A program made the position numbers and the translations under genes. The notes under the pieces are model-generated. The model did no database searches, was not told the origin of the DNA, and saw only the letters and a program-made list of their open reading frames with translations. From Carthagonibacter metallireducens (lineage in GTDB: Bacteria > Gemmatimonadota > Gemmatimonadetes > Palauibacterales > Palauibacteraceae), in NCBI GenBank assembly GCA_023554445.1, contig JAMJQQ010000088.1, positions 1 through 50,847 of the forward strand: DNA of 50,847 nucleotides, read 5' to 3'. Below are positions 1-8,197 of the stretch, in pieces. Numbering within the stretch: the stretch's first letter is position 1; each line of letters opens with the position of its first letter.

Positions 1-1071
1 GAGACATTTCTGACCTCCCAGCTGTCCGACCAGCTTCCCCCGGAGCGATCGGAGGCGCTGGTGCGCAGCTACGCCCGGCTCGGGCTGCTCCCGCCGGAGC
101 TGGTGCTGGACGAGCTCCTGCGTGACCTGCTCCTCGAGCAGGTGGTCGGATATTACGATCCGGCCCGGGACACGCTGTATGTGATGGAGGGGCTGGACCC
201 GGCGCTGGTGGAGCCCGTACTGGCCCACGAGATGGTTCACGCGCTCCAGGACCAGTACACGGACCTCGACTCGCTCATGCGTGCGAACCAGACCGCGAAC
301 GATCGAGCCACTGCCGCGCAATCGGCGCTCGAGGGCCACGCCACCCTCGCCATGCTGGAATGGCAGCTCGCGCGGTTGACCGGCGGCTCCCTCGGTCTCG
401 ACGCTCTGCCGAGCTTCTCTTCACTGCCCGAAGACGCGCTGATGGAGGCGGCCGGCCTGGAGATGCCCGCGCTGGCGACAGCCCCCCGGCTCATACGCGA
501 ATCCCTGATCTTCCCTTACCTCGGAGGGCTCGAGTTCGTTCGGGTCCGCTGGAAGGCGGAGGGTGGGACCCGGTTCGCGCCTCTTGGAGACGAGATGCCC
601 GAATCCACGGAGCAGGTGCTCCATCCCGATCGGGCGTTCGGCCAGGTACGCGACGACCCTGTCGGGCTGGCGTTCGCCGCGCCGCTTCCGCCCGGTCGCG
701 TCGAGGTGCATGCCGACGGTCTGGGCGAGTTGGAGACACGCATCTGGCTGCGCGAGCACCTCGACGATCGGGAGCGGGCAGAAGCGGCTGCCGCCGGCTG
801 GGATGGCGATCGCTATCGCCTGACCGACGGGGACGACGGCGAGGTGTTCACGTGGGTGACCGCGTGGGACTCTCCGGACGAGGCCGATGAATTCGCTGCT
901 GCCGCACGTGAGGTGGCGACGACGCGTCGCCGGGCCGAGCCGGAGCGGCGGCTGGACATCGTCTCGCGGATGCAGGATGGTGTCCCGCTGGTCATTCTGA
1001 CGGACCGACCCGCTGGACTCGATGCGACGCTCATCGATACGAGCGTTTCGATCGAACCGTCCGGACGCTGA
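1..1071 (+). CDS. HExxH metallopeptidase-like protein, 5' partial
   Basis: The reading frame is open from the first base of the window, so the N-terminus lies outside it; about 356 codons are visible. A zinc-peptidase signature HEMVHALQDQ lies near visible residue 77, preceded by a YYDPxxDTLYV strand. An EGHAT motif about 35 residues later is a good candidate for the third zinc ligand. The arrangement is that of the gluzincin-like HExxH...E peptidases. The rest is a mixed alpha/beta region without a motif I recognise. Substrate and localisation cannot be read because any signal peptide is missing. It ends 5 bases before aroB and probably shares its transcript. I am confident of the coding frame and the zinc motif, less so of proteolytic activity. 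Confidence 0.8.
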   Translation, partial: ETFLTSQLSDQLPPERSEALVRSYARLGLLPPELVLDELLRDLLLEQVVGYYDPARDTLYVMEGLDPALVEPVLAHEMVHALQDQYTDLDSLMRANQTANDRATAAQSALEGHATLAMLEWQLARLTGGSLGLDALPSFSSLPEDALMEAAGLEMPALATAPRLIRESLIFPYLGGLEFVRVRWKAEGGTRFAPLGDEMPESTEQVLHPDRAFGQVRDDPVGLAFAAPLPPGRVEVHADGLGELETRIWLREHLDDRERAEAAAAGWDGDRYRLTDGDDGEVFTWVTAWDSPDEADEFAAAAREVATTRRRAEPERRLDIVSRMQDGVPLVILTDRPAGLDATLIDTSVSIEPSGR

Positions 1072-1076
1072 TCGCG

Positions 1077-2219
1077 ATGGACTCGCTGCGCGTCGAGGTG
1101 CCGGGGCGACCTGCCGGCACATACGAGGTCCTGGTGGAACGAGGGGCTTTCGAGAGGATCGGAGCTCTCTGCGCCGAGCATGCTCCGGCGCACGCGTATG
1201 CGCTGATCGCCGACAGCCGGGTGGCCGGGCTCTACTCCTCGCGCGCGCTCGATTCGCTGCGGAAGAGCGGAGCCCGGGCCGAATCATTCGTCTTCCCCGC
1301 CGGCGAATGGAACAAGACGCGCCGTAGCTGGGCGGAGCTCTCAGATGCGCTGCTGTCCGAGGGGCTCGGACGGGACACGGTCGTCGTGGCGCTCGGCGGG
1401 GGTGTTACCGGTGACCTCGCGGGTTTCGTCGCCGCGACCTGGATGCGGGGGGTTCCCGTGGTCCAGGTGCCGACCACGGTGCTGGCGATGGTCGACAGCT
1501 CGGTAGGCGGAAAGACGGGCGTCGACACTCGAGGTGCGAAGAACGCGATCGGCGCCTTCCACCACCCGACCTTCGTCCTCGTCGATCCGGAGCTGCTCGC
1601 GACCCTCGCTCCCTTCCAGCGCAACGCCGGACTGTCGGAGTCGGTCAAGATCGCGGCGATGCGTGACGTCCGGTTCTTCGAGTGGATCGAGGGGGCCGCC
1701 AGAGGTCTCGCCGCCGGGGACCTCGATGTCCTTTCGGAGCTGATCGGGCGGAGCGTCGCTTTGAAGGGCGGGGTCGTGGCGGAAGATCCCCGCGAGCAGG
1801 GTCTTCGCGCCGTCCTGAACTTCGGACACACCGTGGGGCATGCGCTCGAGTCCCTCTCCGACTATTCCCTGCTTCACGGCGAGGCGGTGGCGCAAGGGAT
1901 GCGGCTGGAGGCCCGGCTCGGGGAGATGGTCGGTCTGACGCAGCCCGGAACGGCAGAGCAACTGGATGCGGTCCTCAGGTCGTGCGACCTGCCGGAGGAG
2001 CTCGATCCCGACCTTACGGCGCGGCGGATTCTCGAGGCCGCGAGCTCCGACAAGAAGGCGCGCGAGGGGTCGTTACGCTGGTCGCTTCCAGCGCGCGTCG
2101 GTACCGCGGCGTCCGATCCCGCGGGAGGCTGGACCCACGCGATCGACCTCTCCGAATGCGAGGTCGCGCTCGATGCGGCTTTACGAACAGCGTCCGAAGT
2201 GCGAGATTCCCCGGCGTGA
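1077..2219 (+). CDS. aroB: 3-dehydroquinate synthase
   Basis: Second step of the shikimate pathway: NAD+- and metal-dependent cyclisation of DAHP to 3-dehydroquinate in the cytosol. The 380-residue product has normal family length. Seen in order: the NAD-binding glycine-rich GGGVTGDLAGFVA, the PTTVLAMVDSSVGGKTG segment, KNAIGAFHHP, and a metal/catalytic segment GLSESVKI in which the Glu and Lys of the usual GLAEVIK are kept. The two His metal ligands are in FGHTVGHALE and LLHGEAVAQGM. The ATG is 5 bases after the upstream stop and has no clear Shine-Dalgarno, so translation may be coupled. Its neighbours are not shikimate genes, so it is an isolated pathway gene here. Confidence 0.96.
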   Translation: MDSLRVEVPGRPAGTYEVLVERGAFERIGALCAEHAPAHAYALIADSRVAGLYSSRALDSLRKSGARAESFVFPAGEWNKTRRSWAELSDALLSEGLGRDTVVVALGGGVTGDLAGFVAATWMRGVPVVQVPTTVLAMVDSSVGGKTGVDTRGAKNAIGAFHHPTFVLVDPELLATLAPFQRNAGLSESVKIAAMRDVRFFEWIEGAARGLAAGDLDVLSELIGRSVALKGGVVAEDPREQGLRAVLNFGHTVGHALESLSDYSLLHGEAVAQGMRLEARLGEMVGLTQPGTAEQLDAVLRSCDLPEELDPDLTARRILEAASSDKKAREGSLRWSLPARVGTAASDPAGGWTHAIDLSECEVALDAALRTASEVRDSPA

Positions 2220-2280
2220 TGGACGATCGATACCGCATTTACGGTCCGCGCCCTTCCGCTCCGGGAGGGCGCAACTGTTC

Positions 2281-3897
2281 GTGACACCCGAACTCCCGGG
2301 CATCGCATCGGCGTTTCTCCTTCAGCGAGAACGTCGACCTGCTGAGGTCTTCCTGCGTCACGGGGAAGCGGAGTGGACCTGGGCCGAAACCGCGTACCAG
2401 GCCCATGCGCTCGCCTGTGCGCTCCAGGAGTTGGGAGTGGAGCGAGGGGACAGGATCGGTCTCAACATGCCGAACTGGCCTGAATTCGTCTTGTCACTGC
2501 TCGCGGCGTCGGAACTGGGTGCGACCGTCGTCCCTCTCAACCCGGCCTACTCGCCGCGCGAGCTGCAGTTCGTTCTTCGCAACACGGAATGTTCGGTCGT
2601 GATCACGGCCGAACGCTTCGGGGGCGTCGAATACCTCGAGCTGTTCGAAAGCCTGTTCTCCGATCTTCCCGGGTTGCAGTACCTCGTCACGGTCGGCGAA
2701 GAGGATCTCTGGTACGACGATCGGATCTTCCAGTTCGAAGACCTCGTTTCGGCCGGACGAGGGCGAGTCTGCACCCCGAATCCGATAGGGGAGGAGGATC
2801 CCGCGGCGATCCTCTACACGGCCGGCGTCTCAGAAAAGCAGAAGGGCGTCGTCCTTTCGCACTCCAGCCTGCTCGAGACGGCGGCCCGGACCGCTGGCGG
2901 GCTGGGATTGACCGCGGATGACGTTACTCTCTGTGCGGTGCCGCTGTTCAACATCTTCGGCCTGGGGACGGCTCTCCTGACCACAGTTCTGACAGGAGGT
3001 TCGCTCGTCCTGCAGGAGCAATTCGAGGCTGGCGGCCTGATCGATCTCGTCGACAGGCACCGGACGACGGTGCTGCACGGAGTTCCCACGATGTTCGTCC
3101 TGTTGCGCAGGGAGCTTCAGAAACGGGGAGCAGACCGGTCGGCGCTCTCCTCGCTGCGCACCGGGATCATTGCCGGCGCGCCGGTCGCTCCGGAGCTGGT
3201 TCAGGCGCTTCGCCGGGAGCTCGTTCCCGACCTGGAGATCGCGTACGGCCTGACGGAGACATCTCCGACGGTGACGATGACGGGTCCGGACGACGGTGAG
3301 GCGCGCGCGGAAACGGTCGGCAGACCGATTCCCGATGTCGAGCTGAGGATACTGGGTGAAGACGACGAGCCGGTCGGATCGGGAGAGACCGGAGAGATCG
3401 CAGTACACGGTCCGAACGTCATGCTGGGCTACTTCCGGCAACCGGCTGCGACCCGGACGGCACTGACGTCGGACGGATTCCTCAAGACGGGAGACCTGGG
3501 GACGATCGACGCCGGGGGGTACCTGCGGATCGTTGGCCGCCGGAGCGATGTGATCCTTCGGGGTGGGTACAGCGTCCATCCGCGCGAGATCGAAGACCAC
3601 CTCCGCTCGTTGCCGGCCGTCCAGGAAGCGGTCGTGATCGGTCTGCCGAACGAGGTGCTGGGCGAACTGGTATGCGCCTGCGTGGTACCCGTAGAAGGAG
3701 CGCTGGTGACCGGAGACGAGATTCGTGAGCTGTGCCGACCGGCGCTGTCGGATTTCAAGCTGCCCGACGTGGTGCAGCTGTTCGACGAGCTTCCCGAGGC
3801 GCGGACCGGCCGTGCACGCCGGCAGGAGCTCGTGGCAGAGATGAAAGTGCGACTCGCGGCCCGTGGTCGAGCACCGCTCGACGGACGCGACAATTGA
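2281..3897 (+). CDS. AMP-dependent acyl-CoA ligase-like protein with altered catalytic motifs
   Basis: 538-residue member of the ANL (acyl-CoA synthetase) superfamily, colinear with medium/long-chain fatty acyl-CoA ligases. It has a substrate/N-domain, A5-like YGLTETSP, A7-like TGDLG, and a hinge/A8 region GRRSDVILRGGYSVHP. Two catalytic motifs are unusual. The ATP-binding A3 loop, normally TSGTTGxPKG, reads TAGVSEKQKG (residues about 180-189). The C-terminal A10 lysine, normally TGK, is Arg at about residue 511 (ARTGRARR). I chose the GTG at 2281 because the homology begins just after it and GGGAGG lies 12 bases upstream; the frame itself is open further upstream inside aroB. It may be a slow ligase, a binding protein or a repurposed adenylation domain. 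A second, canonical synthetase lies at 11006. Confidence 0.88.
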   Translation: MTPELPGIASAFLLQRERRPAEVFLRHGEAEWTWAETAYQAHALACALQELGVERGDRIGLNMPNWPEFVLSLLAASELGATVVPLNPAYSPRELQFVLRNTECSVVITAERFGGVEYLELFESLFSDLPGLQYLVTVGEEDLWYDDRIFQFEDLVSAGRGRVCTPNPIGEEDPAAILYTAGVSEKQKGVVLSHSSLLETAARTAGGLGLTADDVTLCAVPLFNIFGLGTALLTTVLTGGSLVLQEQFEAGGLIDLVDRHRTTVLHGVPTMFVLLRRELQKRGADRSALSSLRTGIIAGAPVAPELVQALRRELVPDLEIAYGLTETSPTVTMTGPDDGEARAETVGRPIPDVELRILGEDDEPVGSGETGEIAVHGPNVMLGYFRQPAATRTALTSDGFLKTGDLGTIDAGGYLRIVGRRSDVILRGGYSVHPREIEDHLRSLPAVQEAVVIGLPNEVLGELVCACVVPVEGALVTGDEIRELCRPALSDFKLPDVVQLFDELPEARTGRARRQELVAEMKVRLAARGRAPLDGRDN

Positions 3898-3962
3898 GAA
3901 GGAGAGACCCGTCGCATAGTCCCCTCCGGCCATGCCGGGGGCGAGATCGACGGGCCTCTCGG

Positions 3963-3978
3963 CCGCCCGCGCGGGCGG
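3963..3978. repeat. 16-base perfect GC palindrome before the NYN gene
   Basis: CCGCCCG-CG-CGGGCGG is a perfect palindrome, extendable by a G-U and a G-C pair on its flanks. It lies between the acyl-CoA ligase-like gene and the NYN gene, 31 bases before the preferred ATG. It has no T-run. It could be a hairpin ending or attenuating the upstream transcript, or a dyad protein-binding site. In DNA this rich in G and C a chance palindrome is also possible. Confidence 0.35.
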
Positions 3979-4009
3979 TCCTGTGACTACAGAAAGCAGA
4001 ACGAGAGGC

Positions 4010-5977
4010 ATGAACGAACATTACACTCACGCGCCGCACCGGCGCCCGGGGGCCGAGGAGCAGTTCTCGAACGCGGCCCTGTTGATCGATTTCGACAATG
4101 TGACCATGGGGACCCGGTCCAATCTCGGACAGGAGCTCCGAAAGCTGCTGAACTCCGACATCATCAAGGGAAAGGTGGCCGTCCAGCGGGCCTACGCGGA
4201 CTGGCGCCGCTACCCGCAGTACATCGTCTCCCTTTCCGAGTCATCCATCGACCTGATATTCGCGCCGGCTTACGGCTCATCCAAGAAGAACGCGACCGAC
4301 ATCCGACTGGCGATCGACGCGCTGGAACTCGTGTTCACCCGTCCCGAGATCGGCACCTACATCCTGCTGTCGGGTGACTCGGACTTCTCGAGCCTGGTGC
4401 TGAAGCTCAAGGAGTACGGGAAGTACGTAATCGGTGTCGGGATGCAGGAGTCGAGCTCCGATCTCCTGGTCCAGAATTGCGACGAGTACTACAGCTACAA
4501 CAGCATCTCGGGTCTTACGAGCGCGGCGGACGGTCCGACCGAGAAGCACGATCCATGGGTTCTGGCCGGCCGCACGATTCTGAAGATGCAGGAGCGCAAG
4601 GACGTGATGCGCTCGGATCGGTTCAAGCAGGTCATGCTCGAGCTCGACCCTTCCTTCGACGAAAAGGAGATCGGGTTCAGCAAGTTCAACCGGTTCCTGT
4701 CCGAGGCGGCTTCCCGCGGCATCCTGTCGCTCGAGAAGGCGGCCAACGGCCAGTACGAGGTGGCGGCCGGATCACGAGCGACGGCGATGGCAACAGGTGA
4801 CGGGGCGGTAAGCGCAGCCGGTGACGCTGACGGCTCTGCCGAACCGATGCGGGTTCCCGAAAAACGCTCACGGTCCCGTTCTCGCGGGAGCCGGCGCTCC
4901 TCTGAACGGAAATCGACCGCTACCACCCAGGCACCCCCGGCGGAGGAGGAAGCCCCGGATGTGGATGCCGACAGACTGCGAAGCGCGTACGCGCTCCTGG
5001 CCGAGGTGACCGGAACCCTCGCCAGCCCGGGCAATCCGGTGCGCGACTCAGAGGTGAAACGCCGAATGCTGGAGCAGGAGCGGAAGTTCGACGAGGCCGC
5101 ACTGGGCTTCAGCAAGTTCAGCCGGTTTCTCCGGCAGGCGCACGATGAGGGGATCGTAGACCTCGAGAGGGGACCTGAGGGCAATTACCTGGTCTCACCG
5201 AACCCGGAGGGCTCGGCCACCGTCGGACCCGCTGCCCGGACGGACTCCGAGCCGGAAGCGCCCGGGAAGGAGCCTGCACGGGAACGGAGAACCGGGCGCG
5301 GGCGACGCAGCCGATCGGAAGAGCGCTCGGCCGATCGAGACAAAGCTCCACGGGGGCGATCGAGCCGTGGGCGACCCGCGGAAGAGAAGGCACCGAGGGA
5401 GTCCGAGGCCGAACCCGAGGCAGCAGCGGCGCCGCAGGCCGAACCCGATTCGGGCGCCGAATCGCCGGCTGCTGATTCGACCCCTTCGTCACAGCCGGCG
5501 ACGGACGACGCGGTCGAAGAGCCGAAAGACTCGAGCTCCGGGCCCGAGCCACGGCGATCGGTCGGCATGGGACGGTTCCGCAGGGGATCTCGCAGCAAGG
5601 GATCCACTCCGGCCGGCGGTACCGGGTCCTCAACCCGGAACAAGGTCGTACCAGGCCCGGTGGACGCGACGGAATCGACCCCGACGCCGCGGCCGGAAAC
5701 CTCGCGCACCGAGCGGCCCGCGCGCGAGAGAAGGAGGCCGACCACCACCTCGAGTTCCGACACCGGTGAGGATACATTCCGGTTCCGCTCCGAGATCGAA
5801 GCGATGTCACGGAATTACCCCGGCGTCGGTCGACGCACGGCGGAGGTCCTGTTCCGGGAGTTCGGTGACGGTGTCTTCGAGGTGATCGATTCCCAACCTG
5901 ACCGGATCCGAGCCGTGCTTCCGGAGCACCGCGCGAAGGCCGTACTGGCCGGTCGGAAGGCGGAGCTGGGCGACTGA
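4010..5977 (+). CDS. NYN-domain ribonuclease-fold protein with two OST-HTH/LOTUS domains and HhH-like C-terminus
   Basis: About 655 residues from the ATG at 4010; an in-frame GTG at 3983 is an alternative start. Residues ~22-165 form a LabA/NYN (PIN-like) domain with the acidic residues expected of a metal-dependent RNase: LLIDFDN, KNATDIRLAID and LLSGDSDFSSLV. Two OST-HTH/LOTUS modules follow at ~181-252 and ~321-396, sharing the phrases FDEKEIGFSKFNRFL and FDEAALGFSKFSRFL. Residues ~397-585 are a Pro/Glu/Ser/Arg-rich, probably disordered stretch. The last ~65 residues (YPGVGRRTAEVLFREFG) resemble a helix-hairpin-helix nucleic-acid-binding unit. Known NYN proteins act on RNA and LOTUS domains bind RNA or protein partners, so an RNA-processing or regulatory enzyme is a fair inference. 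Its RNA targets are unknown. Confidence 0.88.
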   Translation: MNEHYTHAPHRRPGAEEQFSNAALLIDFDNVTMGTRSNLGQELRKLLNSDIIKGKVAVQRAYADWRRYPQYIVSLSESSIDLIFAPAYGSSKKNATDIRLAIDALELVFTRPEIGTYILLSGDSDFSSLVLKLKEYGKYVIGVGMQESSSDLLVQNCDEYYSYNSISGLTSAADGPTEKHDPWVLAGRTILKMQERKDVMRSDRFKQVMLELDPSFDEKEIGFSKFNRFLSEAASRGILSLEKAANGQYEVAAGSRATAMATGDGAVSAAGDADGSAEPMRVPEKRSRSRSRGSRRSSERKSTATTQAPPAEEEAPDVDADRLRSAYALLAEVTGTLASPGNPVRDSEVKRRMLEQERKFDEAALGFSKFSRFLRQAHDEGIVDLERGPEGNYLVSPNPEGSATVGPAARTDSEPEAPGKEPARERRTGRGRRSRSEERSADRDKAPRGRSSRGRPAEEKAPRESEAEPEAAAAPQAEPDSGAESPAADSTPSSQPATDDAVEEPKDSSSGPEPRRSVGMGRFRRGSRSKGSTPAGGTGSSTRNKVVPGPVDATESTPTPRPETSRTERPARERRRPTTTSSSDTGEDTFRFRSEIEAMSRNYPGVGRRTAEVLFREFGDGVFEVIDSQPDRIRAVLPEHRAKAVLAGRKAELGD

Positions 5978-6018
5978 CCGGTCGCTGACCGGACCCGGGT
6001 CGAGGTCGGCATGATCCG

Positions 6019-6633
6019 GTGAGGCCTCCTGACACGCGGACCCGCGAGTTCTCGTCCTCGCGGGTCCTGCCTCCGGAATTCTTCTCACGGCCCGCGGTCG
6101 AGCTGGCGCCGGAACTTCTGGGGGTTCTGCTCGTCCGACAGACCGACAGCGGTATCACTTCCGGCCGGATCGTGGAGACCGAGGCGTATCCGGGTCCCGA
6201 GGACCCGGCTTCCCACGCTGCGCTACGGATCGGCAGGACCCGCCGGAACGATCCCCTGTTCGGACCTCCGGGAACCGCCTACGTGCACTGCAACTACGGC
6301 GTGCACTGGTGCTTCAACGTCGTCGCGGCACGATCGGGAAAGCCCGAAGGGGTGCTGGTCCGGGCGGTGGAGCCGGTGGCCGGGATCGACCTGATGCGGG
6401 AACGGCGCGGTCGCGAGGAGCTCACGAACGGTCCCGGCCGGCTGGGGCAGGCCTTCGCGCTCGGACCGGATCTCAACGGGCACCCGCTCGATCGGCCGCC
6501 GATCTGGCTCGAGGAAGGTGATCCGGTGCCGACGCACGACAGGGTGAGCACAACCCGCATCGGAATCCGCCGAGCCGCCGAGCGTCCGTGGCGCTGGTAC
6601 GATGGGCGCAGCAAGTGGGTCTCCCGGCGCTGA
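6019..6633 (+). CDS. 3-methyladenine DNA glycosylase, AAG/MPG family
   Basis: 204-residue base-excision repair enzyme that removes alkylated purines from DNA. Family landmarks are visible in order: FFSRPAVELAPELLGVLLV, the catalytic segment GRIVETEAYPGPEDPASHA (the Glu activates water), the nucleotide-flipping region TAYVHCNYGVHWCFNVV, and LTNGPGRLGQAFAL. Length matches the small bacterial AAG proteins. The start is GTG at 6019, with GAGG about 12 bases upstream; no better in-frame start was seen. The gene follows the NYN gene by 41 bases on the same strand, and no functional link is evident beyond nucleic acids. The family call is secure; the range of alkylated bases it removes cannot be read from sequence. 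Confidence 0.95.
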   Translation: MRPPDTRTREFSSSRVLPPEFFSRPAVELAPELLGVLLVRQTDSGITSGRIVETEAYPGPEDPASHAALRIGRTRRNDPLFGPPGTAYVHCNYGVHWCFNVVAARSGKPEGVLVRAVEPVAGIDLMRERRGREELTNGPGRLGQAFALGPDLNGHPLDRPPIWLEEGDPVPTHDRVSTTRIGIRRAAERPWRWYDGRSKWVSRR

Positions 6634-6752
6634 GCCGAGGCCGACGGAGGCGATTTGACGGGGCCGCGACCGCGGCGTTTCTTGAGTCGGGGCGGTCCCG
6701 AGTCTGAGAGGCCGCACGGCGCTGACCGGAGGCTGAGATCGAATACGGAGCT

Positions 6753-8156
6753 TTGTCGCTGCTGCCGCCGTTGCTGGCAATCGGACTCGCGATCTGGACC
6801 CGGCAGGTCTACCTGTCGCTCGCAGCCGGCATCTGGCTCGGCTGGACCATCCTCTCGGGCTGGAATCCGTTTGCCGGCACGGCGGCGTCGATCGACGCCG
6901 TGGTCGATACGGTCGTCGATCCCGGAAATGCGCGCGTGCTCCTGTTCACCTTCGCGATCGGAGCGTTGATCGCGCTCGTCGAGGCCAACGGGGGCGTTCG
7001 CGGTTTCGTCGAGTGGGTCGAACGCCGGCGCTGGGTGACCGACGGACGCCGGGCCCAGATGCTGGCCTGGACGATCGGGGTGGTGATCTTCATCGAGTCG
7101 AATATCACAGTCCTGGTCGCAGGCTCGATCTGTCGCCCGCTCTTCGACCGATTCCGTGTTTCCCGCGAGAAGCTCGCCTACCTGATCGATTCCACCTCGG
7201 CCCCGGTGTGCATCCTGATTCCGTTCAACGCCTGGGGAGCGTACATCCTCAGCCTTCTCGCCGGTCTCGGGGTCGAGAATGCCGTGCCGGTGCTGGTCGC
7301 CTCCATTCCGCTGAACCTCTACGCGATCGCGGCGTTGCTGCTCTCGGGCGTCAGCGCTGTGCGCGGACTGGACATCGGTCCGATGGAGGCTGCGCAGGAA
7401 CGGACGCAGCGCGGCGAGCTGCATTGGGAGCACACGGTGGCGATCGCGGATCCCGAGCAAATGGCGCCGCCGCCGAAGGACGGAATACCACTCCGACCCG
7501 TCAACATGGTCCTGCCGATCGCGTCGATGGTCCTGATGATGCCGGTTGCCATGTTCGTCACTGGGGACGGCGACCTGATGGCAGGCTCCGGCTCGGTATC
7601 CGTGCTGTGGGCGGTGCTGGCAGGCATCGCGGTCGCCTCGGTTCTCTCTCTGATGCAGAACCTGCTCGATCTGGAAGAACTGGGGACGGTCGGGGTGCGC
7701 GGGGCAGGAGGCCTTACCGGAATGGCGCTGGTGCTTCTACTCGCGCTCACGCTCGGAGCCGTCACGCAGGAGCTCGGAACCGGAGACTACGTGGCCGGGA
7801 TCGTCGGCGGTCGCGTCCCCTTGTTCCTTCTCGTGCCTCTCGTCTTCCTGGTGGCGGCCGGAATCGCATTTTCGACCGGCAGCAGCTGGGGCACCTTCGC
7901 GATCATGCTTCCGATTGCGGTGCCGATTGGAACCGCCCTCGGGCTGCCCGTCACCGCGTTCGTCGCCGCATCGCTCTCGGGGGGCGTGTTCGGGGACCAT
8001 TGCAGCCCGATCAGCGACACCACGATCGTCTCATCCCTCGCCTCCGCCTCGGATCACATCGAACACGTCCGCACCCAGCTGCCCTACGCGCTGACGGCGG
8101 GCGCGGTCGCGGCCGTCGGCTTCTCGCTCGTGGGGGTCTGGCTCTCCATGGCGTGA
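6753..8156 (+). CDS. Na+/H+ antiporter, NhaC family
   Basis: 467-residue polytopic inner-membrane protein with about 11-12 hydrophobic segments. It begins LLPPLLAIGLAIWTRQVYLSL, the usual start of NhaC-family carriers. It carries the ESNITVLVAG segment and the conserved GGVFGDHCSPISDTTIVSS motif of NhaC-type Na+/H+ or related antiporters in the ion-transporter superfamily. The frame is closed by a TGA at 6723, and the only plausible start before the first membrane helix is TTG at 6753. A GGAG sits only two bases upstream of it, so initiation is probably weak. The transported ion (Na+ versus organic anion exchange as in related carriers) cannot be decided from sequence. It is followed within 10 bases by the promoter of the structured RNA. 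Confidence 0.92.
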   Translation: MSLLPPLLAIGLAIWTRQVYLSLAAGIWLGWTILSGWNPFAGTAASIDAVVDTVVDPGNARVLLFTFAIGALIALVEANGGVRGFVEWVERRRWVTDGRRAQMLAWTIGVVIFIESNITVLVAGSICRPLFDRFRVSREKLAYLIDSTSAPVCILIPFNAWGAYILSLLAGLGVENAVPVLVASIPLNLYAIAALLLSGVSAVRGLDIGPMEAAQERTQRGELHWEHTVAIADPEQMAPPPKDGIPLRPVNMVLPIASMVLMMPVAMFVTGDGDLMAGSGSVSVLWAVLAGIAVASVLSLMQNLLDLEELGTVGVRGAGGLTGMALVLLLALTLGAVTQELGTGDYVAGIVGGRVPLFLLVPLVFLVAAGIAFSTGSSWGTFAIMLPIAVPIGTALGLPVTAFVAASLSGGVFGDHCSPISDTTIVSSLASASDHIEHVRTQLPYALTAGAVAAVGFSLVGVWLSMA

Positions 8157-8162
8157 ACCGCG

Positions 8163-8191
8163 TTGCTCCCCCTTCGGAGATGCCATATCTT
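8163..8191 (+). promoter_or_regulatory. sigma70-like promoter TTGCTC-17-TATCTT
   Basis: TTGCTC (8163-8168) is separated by exactly 17 bases from TATCTT (8186-8191), predicting transcription from about 8198. It lies immediately after the antiporter stop codon and just before the foldable RNA. The -35 box matches the consensus TTGACA at four of six positions (T, T, G, C). A very similar element, TTGCCA-17-TAACTT, stands at 10191-10219, which supports both as genuine. Confidence 0.55.
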
Positions 8192-8197
8192 CCGAGG

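Noticed and set aside
1966..2280. Longer N-terminus for the acyl-CoA ligase-like protein
   Set aside because: It would run over 250 bases into aroB, the residues are basic and unlike the family, and GTG 2281 has a ribosome binding site where homology begins.
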